Positions 1 through 7,564 of a DNA stretch of 64,000 nt are shown piece by piece; within the stretch, counting starts at the first letter, position 1; every line of letters starts with the position of its first letter. The stretch spans positions 124,001 to 188,000 of the forward strand of contig JAWKTK010000012.1 of assembly GCA_041399205.1 (NCBI GenBank), read 5' to 3'. The notes under the pieces were generated by a model, which saw only the letters and a list, made by a program, of their open reading frames with translations, had not been told where the DNA came from and ran no database searches. A program made the position numbers and the translations under genes. Source of the DNA: JAGQOZ01 sp041399205 (GTDB lineage: Bacteria; Planctomycetota; Planctomycetia; Pirellulales; Pirellulaceae).

Positions 1-14
1 CGCAAGCCAACCGA

Positions 15-608
15 GTGATCGAAGGTCACATGGCTGATTTTCAACGTTTTGACAAGGCCTTGCAGTCACTGCGATCGTCTCCTGTGCAGAACGCCGAACT
101 GCAATCACTTGCCGAAGAGATTCTCGTCGCACGAGGTCCGAACGTGTTCAGGCTAAACATCGCAAGCCGGGAATTGACATTCTTGGCGAATCAACCAAGC
201 GAAGTCTATCAACAGGCCCTTCAACTTGCCAGCGCCGCGTTGGACGTCGTGCCGGATTCACCGACGTGCCAGACAACGGTCGGTTTGGCCTACTGTCGTC
301 TTGGTCAGTATCAAGAAGCCATCGAATACTTCAACAGTGCGGCCGCCATTTACGGAACGACAATCCGCGACACAGCATCTCCGAGCAGAATACCGCCAGA
401 AGTGGTTAACGTGACTCTTGGTCATTTGTTTTCCGCCATCTCGGATCATTCGATGGGGGATTTAGAACTCGCAAACCAACACTGGATCGAAACGAAAAAA
501 ATCACATCGCAAAGCAACTGGGCCGCCAATCACGAAATTGCATCGGTATTCCTGGAAGTCCAGACGCTATTCGAACAGACGGAACGAACAACCAGTCCGC
601 AGGAATAG
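15..608 (+). CDS. TPR-repeat protein, probably the C-terminal part of a longer protein
   Basis: The frame is open to the left edge of the window, so the GTG at 15 is only the first possible start and the gene may begin outside; an ATG also lies at 30. At about residues 65-110 there is a helix pair of tetratricopeptide type (LGQYQEAIEYFNSA), followed by a second helical repeat (MGDLELANQHWIETKKI). TPR repeats are protein-protein interaction scaffolds. No signal peptide or catalytic motif is visible in this part. In planctomycetes such C-terminal TPR blocks often sit behind kinase or other regulatory domains, but nothing here shows which. The following 156 bases before the convergent moaB hold no gene. 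Confidence 0.6.
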   Translation: MIEGHMADFQRFDKALQSLRSSPVQNAELQSLAEEILVARGPNVFRLNIASRELTFLANQPSEVYQQALQLASAALDVVPDSPTCQTTVGLAYCRLGQYQEAIEYFNSAAAIYGTTIRDTASPSRIPPEVVNVTLGHLFSAISDHSMGDLELANQHWIETKKITSQSNWAANHEIASVFLEVQTLFEQTERTTSPQE

Positions 609-764
609 ACAATCTGTTCGGCGCGAATGCGACGGATACGCGTTAGAAGCGATGCGGCATGGGCCGTCGTACCTCTTTGGCACGAGTAACTTTCATCGGA
701 CAGATAAGGCCGGCGAGGGCGAACTGGGAACGAAACGAGCGTTCGCGGCGTGCGAAACGTTGCG

Positions 765-1277
765 TTATTTCCGAGCTTGTGCGACCAAATGAGCGAGTTC
801 GGGGAGGATCAGTTTTTGCATGGCCAGTTCTACGGCGGCGGGTGAACCGGGCATGGTTAGCAGGACGGTTTGGCTGACCACACCGCCGGTCGCTCGGCTG
901 AGCATGGCGGCCGCGCCAATTTCTTGATAACTAAGCAGACGAAATAGTTCGCCGTAGCCGGGAAGTGGTTTGTCCAACAGTTGCGAAATCGTTTCGCACG
1001 TTTGGTCTCGGCTGCTGATCCCCGTGCCGCCGGTAAGCAGGATAGCGTGGATGTCGCGTCGATTGGCAAATTCCATCACCGTGGTTCGAATCGGCGTCGG
1101 TTCGTCCGGCAACAGGACGCGTTCAACAACCATGTGTTGATGTTCGCTTAGAAGCTCGACGATCTTCTTACCGCCTACATCGGTTTCCCTGGTACGAGTA
1201 TCACTGACGGTAATGACCGCGCAGGGAACTTGTGCTGCAGATGATTCGCGATGTTGGTCTGGAACGGATGGATTCAT
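765..1277 (-). CDS. moaB: MoaB/Mog-type molybdenum cofactor biosynthesis protein
   Basis: The 170-residue product has the MogA/MoaB fold signature: an N-terminal AVITVSDTRT strand, the ILLTGGTGISSRD loop that binds molybdopterin, and a C-terminal TMPGSPAAVELAM segment. The family adenylylates molybdopterin before molybdate insertion, in the cytoplasm. The reading frame can be extended to a TTG at 1313, which would overlap the nanA stop, but the ATG at 1277 begins a normal-length protein and leaves a 19-base gap after nanA. It lies directly downstream of nanA on the same strand and may be cotranscribed with it; no functional link between the two is known. No other moa or moe gene is in the window. 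Family assignment is firm; MoaB versus Mog is less certain. Confidence 0.85.
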   Translation of the reverse strand: MNPSVPDQHRESSAAQVPCAVITVSDTRTRETDVGGKKIVELLSEHQHMVVERVLLPDEPTPIRTTVMEFANRRDIHAILLTGGTGISSRDQTCETISQLLDKPLPGYGELFRLLSYQEIGAAAMLSRATGGVVSQTVLLTMPGSPAAVELAMQKLILPELAHLVAQARK

Positions 1278-1296
1278 GAGTTCAACGCCCAGCGGT

Positions 1297-2214
1297 TTAT
1301 TTGATCCATTCAAAGAAGCCGATGCCGTCTAGACCGGTTCGGATATCTTCAATCTGTTCGGACGTCAAAGCTTTCAGCGGCGAACGTACGTTTCCGCATT
1401 CGATCCCAATCATGCCCATCACCGCCTTGGCCGAACCAGCGAAACCGTGTTTCAAGAGCACTCGAACCATCTGCACACTTTGGTACTGCAACTTGGCTGC
1501 CTTGTCATGTTCGCCTGCAAAGAAAGCGTCCGTCATTTGATTGTACATCTTGGCCGCAAAGTTGTAGGTGCTACCAACAGCGCCTCGAGCTCCCACGGCC
1601 ATGGCCGAAAGATAGAATTCGTCAAAGCCGTGCAGGACGTCGAATCGACCGTTTTCCAAGTTCACACATTCTTGAAATTGCATCAGATCTTGATGCGTAA
1701 ACTTCATTCCTCGCAGCGAAGGAATCTGGTCCTTGGCCACTTGCAGAAAATCGACCATTGACAGATTGACGTTGGTCATAGAAGGAATGTGATAAAAGTA
1801 GAAGGGCGTCTGAGGTGCGGCGGCGGCAACTTCCGCACAATAGTCCGACAAAGCTCGAACGCACGCCGGGCGAAAGAAGCTTGGTGCCATGGCGGAAATG
1901 GCGGCGGCGTTTCCGTTTTGGGCCGCTCGAGCCAATTCCGTGGCATCACTGGTGCAATTGGCACCCACATGCACGATGATTCGCAAGTTATACTTGGGGC
2001 CGATTTGCGTCCAGCGTTCACAAAGCTGAAGACGTTCGGATTGAGAAAGTGACAAGCTTTCGCCCGTTGTGCCGCCGATAAAAGCGCCAATCACGCCGGT
2101 TTGCTTGAAATGAGCGGCCTGTCGTTCTACAACATCCAGGTTCAGGCGTCCGTCTGGATGCATGGGTGTATGAGGAGCGGCTATAATCCCGTGGAATGCA
2201 GCAGATTCGATCAT
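1297..2214 (-). CDS. nanA: N-acetylneuraminate lyase (DHDPS/NAL family)
   Basis: A 305-residue class I aldolase TIM barrel, the normal length for the family. Residues 47-53 are GGTTGES, the substrate carboxylate-binding loop. Y141 in FYHIPS and K171 in GMKFTHQD match the catalytic tyrosine and Schiff-base lysine. The family includes dihydrodipicolinate synthase and N-acetylneuraminate lyase; the GxxKFT-type lysine context and the neighbour, a divergent sialidase gene at 2344, favour cleavage of sialic acid to N-acetylmannosamine and pyruvate. The divergent space of 129 bases must hold both promoters. moaB follows 19 bases downstream. Dihydrodipicolinate synthase or another 2-keto-acid aldolase is the main alternative. 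Confidence 0.82.
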   Translation of the reverse strand: MIESAAFHGIIAAPHTPMHPDGRLNLDVVERQAAHFKQTGVIGAFIGGTTGESLSLSQSERLQLCERWTQIGPKYNLRIIVHVGANCTSDATELARAAQNGNAAAISAMAPSFFRPACVRALSDYCAEVAAAAPQTPFYFYHIPSMTNVNLSMVDFLQVAKDQIPSLRGMKFTHQDLMQFQECVNLENGRFDVLHGFDEFYLSAMAVGARGAVGSTYNFAAKMYNQMTDAFFAGEHDKAAKLQYQSVQMVRVLLKHGFAGSAKAVMGMIGIECGNVRSPLKALTSEQIEDIRTGLDGIGFFEWIK

Positions 2215-2343
2215 GGTTTTGTCTTTGTGGATGGAGGCTGGGCCAGTCGGCGGTTAGACTTCGTTCGTCTTGGAAAAACCTAGATTGTGACGAGACACAC
2301 GCATTGTGACCAGATAGTGCTTTGTCGAATTTAATAGGAAGAA

Positions 2344-3480
2344 ATGGTAGTGATTAGGAAAACGTTAAGTATTGTAGTGGGGCTGTTGCTGGTCACCCAC
2401 GCCGTCAGTCAAGCCGAAGTTTCGCCGGGCTATTCGATTCCGCTGATTGATTTGTCGGCGGAAACTCAGCGACAGACGATTGTGGATCGGCAACCAGGCC
2501 AATACTTGGGGCACCCAACTACAGTTCTGTTGGAAGATGGTCGAACCATGATTGTGGTCTATCCCCAAGGTCATGGACGCGGCGCGATTGTCATGAAGCG
2601 AAGTACCGACGGCGGGTTAACGTGGAGCGATCGATTGCCGGTTCCCGAATCTTGGGCCACCAGCAAGGAGACTCCGACGATTCATCGCGTTGTAGATGGC
2701 GACGGCAAAAAGCGGCTGATTCTGTGGTCCGGCCTGTATCCAGCTCGGTTGGCCGTGTCGGAAGACGATGGGCAAACCTGGTCCGAGCTGAAACCGGCCG
2801 GCGATTGGGGCGGCATTGTGGTGATGAGTAGTGTGGTAGCGTTGAAGCAGTCGGGCCACTACTTGGCCATGTTCCACGACGACGGCCGTTTCTTTCGCGA
2901 AACAGGTCAGGCAGGTGACTTTCAGTTGTTGCAAACCTTTTCCCAGGACGGCGGTCTCACTTGGTCTGCTCCGGAAACGATTTTGAAACGCAAGGACATA
3001 CATCTGTGCGAACCAGGTATGATTCGTTCGCCCGATGGAAAACAGTTGGCGGCCTTGCTGCGAGAAAATTCGCGAACCAAGAATTCGTTCGTGATCTTTT
3101 CGAACGATGAAGGCCAGACGTGGTCGAATCCCACGGAACTGCCGGGGTCACTGACCGGAGATCGTCACACTGGCAAGTACCTGCCAGATGGTCGACTGTT
3201 CATCAGCTTTCGCGACACCACACACGAGAGCTCTACCAAGGGAGACTGGGTTGCCTGGGTGGGCACGTATGATGATATCGCGCAGGGCAACGAAGGGCAG
3301 TATCGTGTTCGGTTGATGGACAACCATAAGTCGGCCGATTGTGCGTATCCCGGCGTGGAAGTCCTGCCGGACGGAACCATTGTGACCACCACCTACGGTC
3401 ACTGGACGGAAGGTGAAGCACCGTACATTGTAAGTGTGCGGTTGAAGTTAGACGAGTTGGACCAGCGAGCAAACCGTTAG
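2344..3480 (+). CDS. Secreted sialidase-like BNR-repeat protein
   Basis: The 378-residue product starts with a signal peptide (residues 1-24, cleavage after SQA), so it acts outside the cytoplasm. Four Asp-box (BNR) motifs of the S-x-D-x-G-x-T-W type occur at about residues 87-94 (STDGGLTW), 139-146 (SEDDGQTW), 200-207 (SQDGGLTW) and 253-260 (SNDEGQTW), as in the six-bladed propeller of sialidases. A conserved LCEPGMIRSPDG segment with E223 and R240 (LLREN) could supply active-site residues. The classical RIP motif is not evident, so true sialidase activity is inferred mainly from the fold and the divergent nanA. Release of sialic acid from glycoconjugates and its cleavage by NanA would form a short catabolic route. 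Other propeller glycosidases remain possible. Confidence 0.75.
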   Translation: MVVIRKTLSIVVGLLLVTHAVSQAEVSPGYSIPLIDLSAETQRQTIVDRQPGQYLGHPTTVLLEDGRTMIVVYPQGHGRGAIVMKRSTDGGLTWSDRLPVPESWATSKETPTIHRVVDGDGKKRLILWSGLYPARLAVSEDDGQTWSELKPAGDWGGIVVMSSVVALKQSGHYLAMFHDDGRFFRETGQAGDFQLLQTFSQDGGLTWSAPETILKRKDIHLCEPGMIRSPDGKQLAALLRENSRTKNSFVIFSNDEGQTWSNPTELPGSLTGDRHTGKYLPDGRLFISFRDTTHESSTKGDWVAWVGTYDDIAQGNEGQYRVRLMDNHKSADCAYPGVEVLPDGTIVTTTYGHWTEGEAPYIVSVRLKLDELDQRANR

Positions 3481-3539
3481 ACTAATCATTTTGCTGGGAC
3501 AAACATTGAATTGGAAAGATTTGGCGAGGTATTCATTTT

Positions 3540-4721
3540 ATGTTGAAGTTGTTGCGAATTTTCTTGGCGTGCGTGGTGATTTGCCCAAGCTATTTGTTGG
3601 CAGAAGATGTGAACGAATCGGCAATTGCGGTGCGCACGGAACGTGTTTTCGATGATTTAGATTTACGACGTCCCGTTTTTATGACGCATGCCGGCGATGG
3701 TTCGCAACGAATCTTTGTAGTGACGCAGCAAGGCGTGATTTCATCTTTCAAGAAAGGCAAAGATGGAAAATCGGTCCAAGATTTAAAGACCTTCTTGGAT
3801 ATCGAAGACAAAGTGGTGTACGCCGACAACAAGAACGAAGAAGGTCTGCTAGGCTTGGCGTTTCATCCCAAGTTTAAAGACAACGGTTACTTCTATGTCT
3901 ATTACACTACCAAAGCAGCTCCGCAGACATCCGTGATTTCTCGATTCACTGCCAACAAGTCAGGTGAGGCGGATCCCGATTCTGAATTGGAAATCATGCA
4001 AATTGGCCAACCGTTTTGGAATCACAACGGCGGCACGATCTTGTTCGGACCAGACGGATACTTGTATGTAGGATTAGGTGACGGCGGCTTATTTAACGAT
4101 CCACAAGGCAATGGACAAAACGTGCAGACACTGCTGGGTTCGATCCTACGAATTGACGTGGACCAAAAGCAAAACGGAATGAACTACGGTATTCCGTCCG
4201 ACAATCCTTTTGTAGGACAAGAACGATACGCACGGCCCGAAGTCTACGCTTGGGGATTTCGAAATATTTGGCGCATGTCGTTTGACCGTCAGGACGGCAC
4301 GCTGTGGGCTGCCGACGTAGGCCAAGACATCTGGGAAGAGATCAATATCGTTCACAAAGGAAAGAACTACGGCTGGGATTTGCGAGAAGCGAAGCACAAG
4401 TTTGGGCCTGTAGGCGCGGACGCTCGCGAAGATCTGGTCGATCCCATTTGGGAATACCATCACGATGTTGGCAAGTCGATCACCGGCGGGTATGTCTATC
4501 GAGGCAAATCGGTGCCAGCACTGCAAGGCTACTACTTGTACGGTGACTATGTCAGCGGCCAGTTCTGGGCACTGAAGTATGACGCGACCGCAGGCAAGGT
4601 GACCGAAAATCGATCGATTACTAGCGAAAACATCCCTGTCATGACCTACGGTGAAGACGAATCGGGCGAAGTCTATTTTTCCGATCCATCGGGCCGAATT
4701 TTCCGATTTGTGGCCGAATAG
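3540..4721 (+). CDS. Secreted PQQ-dependent glucose/sorbosone dehydrogenase-like protein
   Basis: The 393-residue product has a signal peptide (about residues 1-21, ending LLAED) and a six-bladed GSDH propeller. Visible family segments are GLLGLAFHPKF, NHNGGTILFGPDGYLYVGLGDGG, GSILRIDVD, GFRNIWRMSFD and ADVGQDIWEEINI; this H-N-G-G / GLGDGG pattern is the core of soluble aldose sugar dehydrogenases (Ylii type). The family oxidises sugars with PQQ in the periplasm, although many planctomycete members have no tested activity and no heme domain is fused here. It lies 59 bases downstream of the sialidase-like gene on the same strand, so it may be cotranscribed and act on released sugars. The start ATG at 3540 directly precedes the signal peptide. 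Confidence 0.8.
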   Translation: MLKLLRIFLACVVICPSYLLAEDVNESAIAVRTERVFDDLDLRRPVFMTHAGDGSQRIFVVTQQGVISSFKKGKDGKSVQDLKTFLDIEDKVVYADNKNEEGLLGLAFHPKFKDNGYFYVYYTTKAAPQTSVISRFTANKSGEADPDSELEIMQIGQPFWNHNGGTILFGPDGYLYVGLGDGGLFNDPQGNGQNVQTLLGSILRIDVDQKQNGMNYGIPSDNPFVGQERYARPEVYAWGFRNIWRMSFDRQDGTLWAADVGQDIWEEINIVHKGKNYGWDLREAKHKFGPVGADAREDLVDPIWEYHHDVGKSITGGYVYRGKSVPALQGYYLYGDYVSGQFWALKYDATAGKVTENRSITSENIPVMTYGEDESGEVYFSDPSGRIFRFVAE

Positions 4722-5148
4722 GCATGCGCATTGTTTAGCGTGCTAATCTGTAGCCCGATTCGCTGGCAGGCGTTTCGGGCTGTTTGCAATGATAGCGTTA
4801 GGCATCAAGGGGTTTCTTAACGCAACTCCGCGAAGACGCAGGGACGCCATGTTGATCGTGTCTGCTCTAACACTTGCAACTCTGTTTCCTTGTGTCACTG
4901 CGTTTTTTAGCTTTCGTTTTCATCGAAAATGCGGCCACCATTCGTTGGATGCCAGCATGGCAATGCCAGCTGGCTTGGAAAGGTCCGGCTGATTGTTTCA
5001 GATCGCGAAACCGTTAAAGTCAAGCGCCCGCCGTTTTCGATAACCAAGAAACGAGTGGGCTTTTTCGTGCGCGAAGGGTTCACCTTCGATCGTCGAAGTC
5101 AATACTGGCGACGCACCGGCCCACGTCGGACGTTGCGGAGGAAGTGGT
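4722..5148. other. Intergenic region, 427 bases
   Basis: No convincing gene. A short open frame at 4789-4992 gives a peptide with no recognisable domain and lacks a ribosome binding site. The region contains a hairpin at 4752-4781 and, near its end, the GGAGG-type ribosome binding site of the next gene. Confidence 0.5.
4752..4781 (+). terminator. Hairpin downstream of the sugar dehydrogenase, possible terminator
   Basis: The arms AGCCCGA and TCGGGCT pair perfectly across a 16-base loop, 30 bases after the stop codon of the dehydrogenase gene, and are followed by GTTT. The T-run is short and the loop long, so this is a weak terminator candidate. Confidence 0.35.
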
Positions 5149-6537
5149 GTGATGCTCCGAATTCGAATTCACCTGATCTGGATCACGCTTGTGAGTTTGG
5201 CTGGCATCTGTCTGGCGCCGGCGTCGGTCGTCGCACAGCTCGAGCTAGATCTGCCTGACTATGCTGCCGATCTGGAAGACGACTTGTCCGACGGTCTATC
5301 CAGTGAACTGCTAGACGACAACTTGGTGGAAACGGACGAGGATACGGAACCGTTGCCGTCCGGAAATCCATTGTTGGACCCGAATGAGTCAGGGTTCAGT
5401 GAACCGGACCAGCTAGGGAGCGATGACGACGAAGGTTTGTCAGTCGACCAGCCACCGACCAACCCGTTACTGAACGATGCGCCTAGTTTGGATTCGTCAA
5501 TGCGAGACGAAGTGACCGAGCAACTCCCGAGCACGGATGCGGTGGCAGACGTAGAAACAATCAAACAAAACTATCCTAGCGGGCGGTTGCATATTCAGCG
5601 TCAAGTCACGCAAGACGAACAACAAAACTACGTCAATCACGGCGCGTGGAAAGAATTTGACGAACAGGGAAACGTGTTGATTGAAGGCGAATATCGTTTT
5701 GGAAAACGAGTAGGCAAGTGGCTTCGCTGGTACGATGATCCCAGTCAAGTCAAGTTTCTGACTTACGCGCCATTCAATCAGTCAACTAGGCCGTTTAAGT
5801 CAGAGGCCGAGTTCGTAGATGATAGGCTGGATGGCACCTGGACGATTATGGACGAGGATGGTCGAGTGTTTGCGGAATGGAGTTTTGTGGCGGGCCGACG
5901 TCACGGAAAGTCCACTTGGTGGTACGCGAACAATCAGTCAATGCGAGAAATCACCTACCGTGACGGTGTCTTGGACGGAACGTTGAAAGAATGGGACGCA
6001 AATGGCACCCCAGTGACGGAAGTGGAATACAAAGACGGTCGCCGTTTAGAGAAGTCGCAAGAATCGTACAGTTCCGGTCAAACGCGTTATGAAGGCTGGA
6101 CCTTGCGAGCTCGCTTGGTGCTAAAAGAACCGGACGACTGGGAACAAGGCACGCTGGCGCAATATACTCGCGAAGGCAAAGACCAACGCCACGGAGAATG
6201 GGTTGCTTGGTATGAAAACGGTCAGAAGAAGCTGGCCGGAAGCTACGAATTCGACCAGCCTCATGGCGAATTTATTTGGTGGCACGAAAACGGCCAGAAG
6301 TCGTTAGACGCGGAATACCAAGTCGGCAAGAAGAGTGGTCTGTGGACGTGGTGGCACAAGAATGGCATGAAGTCGATTCAAGGGGAATACATTGCCGATG
6401 CACCCGCCGGTCAATGGATCTGGTGGAAGGAAGATGGCAAAGTCGCTCAGCGCATTGATTTCCGCATGCCAGGACAAACTACTCCGCAGCCAGCCAATAC
6501 CGTCATCGGCCCCTATCTCACTCGACCCGCCAACTAG
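5149..6537 (+). CDS. Secreted YwqK/MORN-like repeat protein
   Basis: The 462-residue protein begins with a signal peptide (residues 1 to about 31, ending SVVAQ). A 100-residue acidic, Pro/Asp/Ser-rich spacer follows. From about residue 160 to 440 there are repeats of the pattern WWxxNGQxxxxGxYxxGxxxGxW (for example WYENGQKKLAGSYE, WWHENGQKS, WWHKNGMKS), which is the YwqK-like branch of MORN repeats. Such repeats form elongated beta hairpins; in planctomycetes they are common in secreted proteins of unknown role and need not be antitoxins despite the family name. A GGAGGAAG ribosome binding site at 5136-5144 precedes GTG 5149 and ATG 5152; either may be the start. No operon partner is evident: 427 empty bases lie before it and over 500 after it. 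Confidence 0.75.
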   Translation: MMLRIRIHLIWITLVSLAGICLAPASVVAQLELDLPDYAADLEDDLSDGLSSELLDDNLVETDEDTEPLPSGNPLLDPNESGFSEPDQLGSDDDEGLSVDQPPTNPLLNDAPSLDSSMRDEVTEQLPSTDAVADVETIKQNYPSGRLHIQRQVTQDEQQNYVNHGAWKEFDEQGNVLIEGEYRFGKRVGKWLRWYDDPSQVKFLTYAPFNQSTRPFKSEAEFVDDRLDGTWTIMDEDGRVFAEWSFVAGRRHGKSTWWYANNQSMREITYRDGVLDGTLKEWDANGTPVTEVEYKDGRRLEKSQESYSSGQTRYEGWTLRARLVLKEPDDWEQGTLAQYTREGKDQRHGEWVAWYENGQKKLAGSYEFDQPHGEFIWWHENGQKSLDAEYQVGKKSGLWTWWHKNGMKSIQGEYIADAPAGQWIWWKEDGKVAQRIDFRMPGQTTPQPANTVIGPYLTRPAN

Positions 6538-6557
6538 CTGGACAGCGCCATGATGGG

Positions 6558-6624
6558 TTGGTAGTCCCGCGTTTAGGCGGAAATCTTCGGTAAAACCAAT
6601 TCCGCCGCAAGGCGGGACTACCAA
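6558..6624. repeat. Compound palindromic element (REP-like hairpin)
   Basis: Two perfect inverted arms, TTGGTAGTCCCGC at 6558-6570 and GCGGGACTACCAA at 6612-6624, enclose a second pair, GGCGGAA and TTCCGCC. The element sits 20 bases after the stop of the MORN-repeat gene. It could act as a bidirectional terminator, but the nested arms and the sequence GTAGTCCCGC look like a dispersed palindromic repeat. No second copy was noticed in this window. Confidence 0.65.
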
Positions 6625-6969
6625 CGAGTAACGCTGGCTGAAATCGTTGATGTGGTGCTTCGTTCTATCCACGTTCATGCAAACGCCGCTGGCCAATGGT
6701 GACATGGGTTCGACACGGACGTTCAACGTCAGAAAAACACCTTGCCCCAGTTCTGCCCAAGCAAGCCTGAATGATCCAGTTTGCCACCGAGAACAAGGTT
6801 TAACACTAGCTTGCGCGAAGCGAGGCTTAGTTGGCAATGACCATTCGCTGTCAGTGGCTCGCACATGTCAAAATCACGACACGATTTTAGCGAATCGGTC
6901 CGTTGTAACATCTTTGTGCTGCACCGAGCCAATCCCATTCACCGTCGGTATATCCCCGGTTCGGTGATT

Positions 6970-6996
6970 TTGTCCGGAATGAATTCCGAGTATATT
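6970..6996 (+). promoter_or_regulatory. Candidate promoter with internal palindrome
   Basis: TTGTCC at 6970-6975 and TATATT at 6991-6996 resemble -35 and -10 boxes, although the 15-base spacing is short. The perfect palindrome CGGAATGAATTCCG at 6975-6988 lies between them, where a repressor could bind. It is 79 bases upstream of the next gene. Confidence 0.3.
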
Positions 6997-7074
6997 GCTT
7001 GATTGTGGCGGTAGATCGGTTGTCGGGCTGGGGCGAATCTTCGGGGCCCGCCATTCTGCCGTACCGAGACTAAC

Positions 7075-7554
7075 GTGAAATTGCCTGATGAAGGGAAAGG
7101 CTTGGAAATGAATTCGGAATCCCAGCCTCGTCGACTTGGATCGTTCGTTGTCGGCAAAAAATCTGGTTCAACCCCAAAGCCACTCGTTTCGCCACGGTCT
7201 CGACCGGTTGCCAAGCGACCTTCTTCGTCTCCCAGCAGCAAATCGAGGCCCAACAAGAAGCAGGCCAAATATGAAAGTTGTGCTGAACTATTGGCACAAG
7301 CCAAACCGTTCGTCAATGAACATGGTTTGGTGATTCAACCGGTACCTGCAGAACTGATGGATCAGCTGCGTAAGAACCGCCTGGCAATTTGCGGTGGTGA
7401 TCTACTTCCGCCAAATGTCGAAGGTCTGACCAGTCGCTGGTGGATTCCTCAGTCAGCCGCTGAAGAAAAGCAAATTCGCCGCGCATTGGACGTCGTCAGC
7501 CGCAAACGCAAGGCCGAACAAGCGGAACAGTCCAGCGAATCAACCGAAGATTGA
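7075..7554 (+). CDS. Conserved hypothetical protein with basic disordered N-terminus
   Basis: I do not recognise a named family. From GTG 7075 the product has 159 residues; an ATG at 7108 would give a 148-residue protein and is equally plausible. The first 70 residues are rich in Ser, Pro, Lys and Arg and look disordered. The C-terminal 90 residues form a compact part with YESCAELLAQAKPF, QLRKNRLAICGGDLLPP and GLTSRWWIP, ending in a charged helix. There is no signal peptide or membrane segment, so it is probably cytoplasmic; the basic tail would allow nucleic acid binding, but that is speculation. It ends 11 bases before the convergent FG-GAP gene. Confidence 0.6.
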   Translation: MKLPDEGKGLEMNSESQPRRLGSFVVGKKSGSTPKPLVSPRSRPVAKRPSSSPSSKSRPNKKQAKYESCAELLAQAKPFVNEHGLVIQPVPAELMDQLRKNRLAICGGDLLPPNVEGLTSRWWIPQSAAEEKQIRRALDVVSRKRKAEQAEQSSESTED

Positions 7555-7564
7555 CGCGGACCGC

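Larger units (their letters stand above)
6538..7074. other. Intergenic region, 537 bases
   Basis: No supported gene in either direction; open frames at 6647-6967 (+) and 6304-6864 (-) have no family features and the latter lies antisense to the MORN-repeat gene. The region holds the palindromic element at 6558-6624 and a candidate promoter at 6970-6996 for the next gene. Confidence 0.5.

Noticed and set aside
4789..4992. 67-residue open frame between the sugar dehydrogenase and MORN genes
   Set aside because: No ribosome binding site, no recognisable domain, and a basic, compositionally odd product.
6304..6864. 186-residue open frame on the minus strand
   Set aside because: It lies mostly antisense to the MORN-repeat gene and has no family features; it is a codon-bias shadow.
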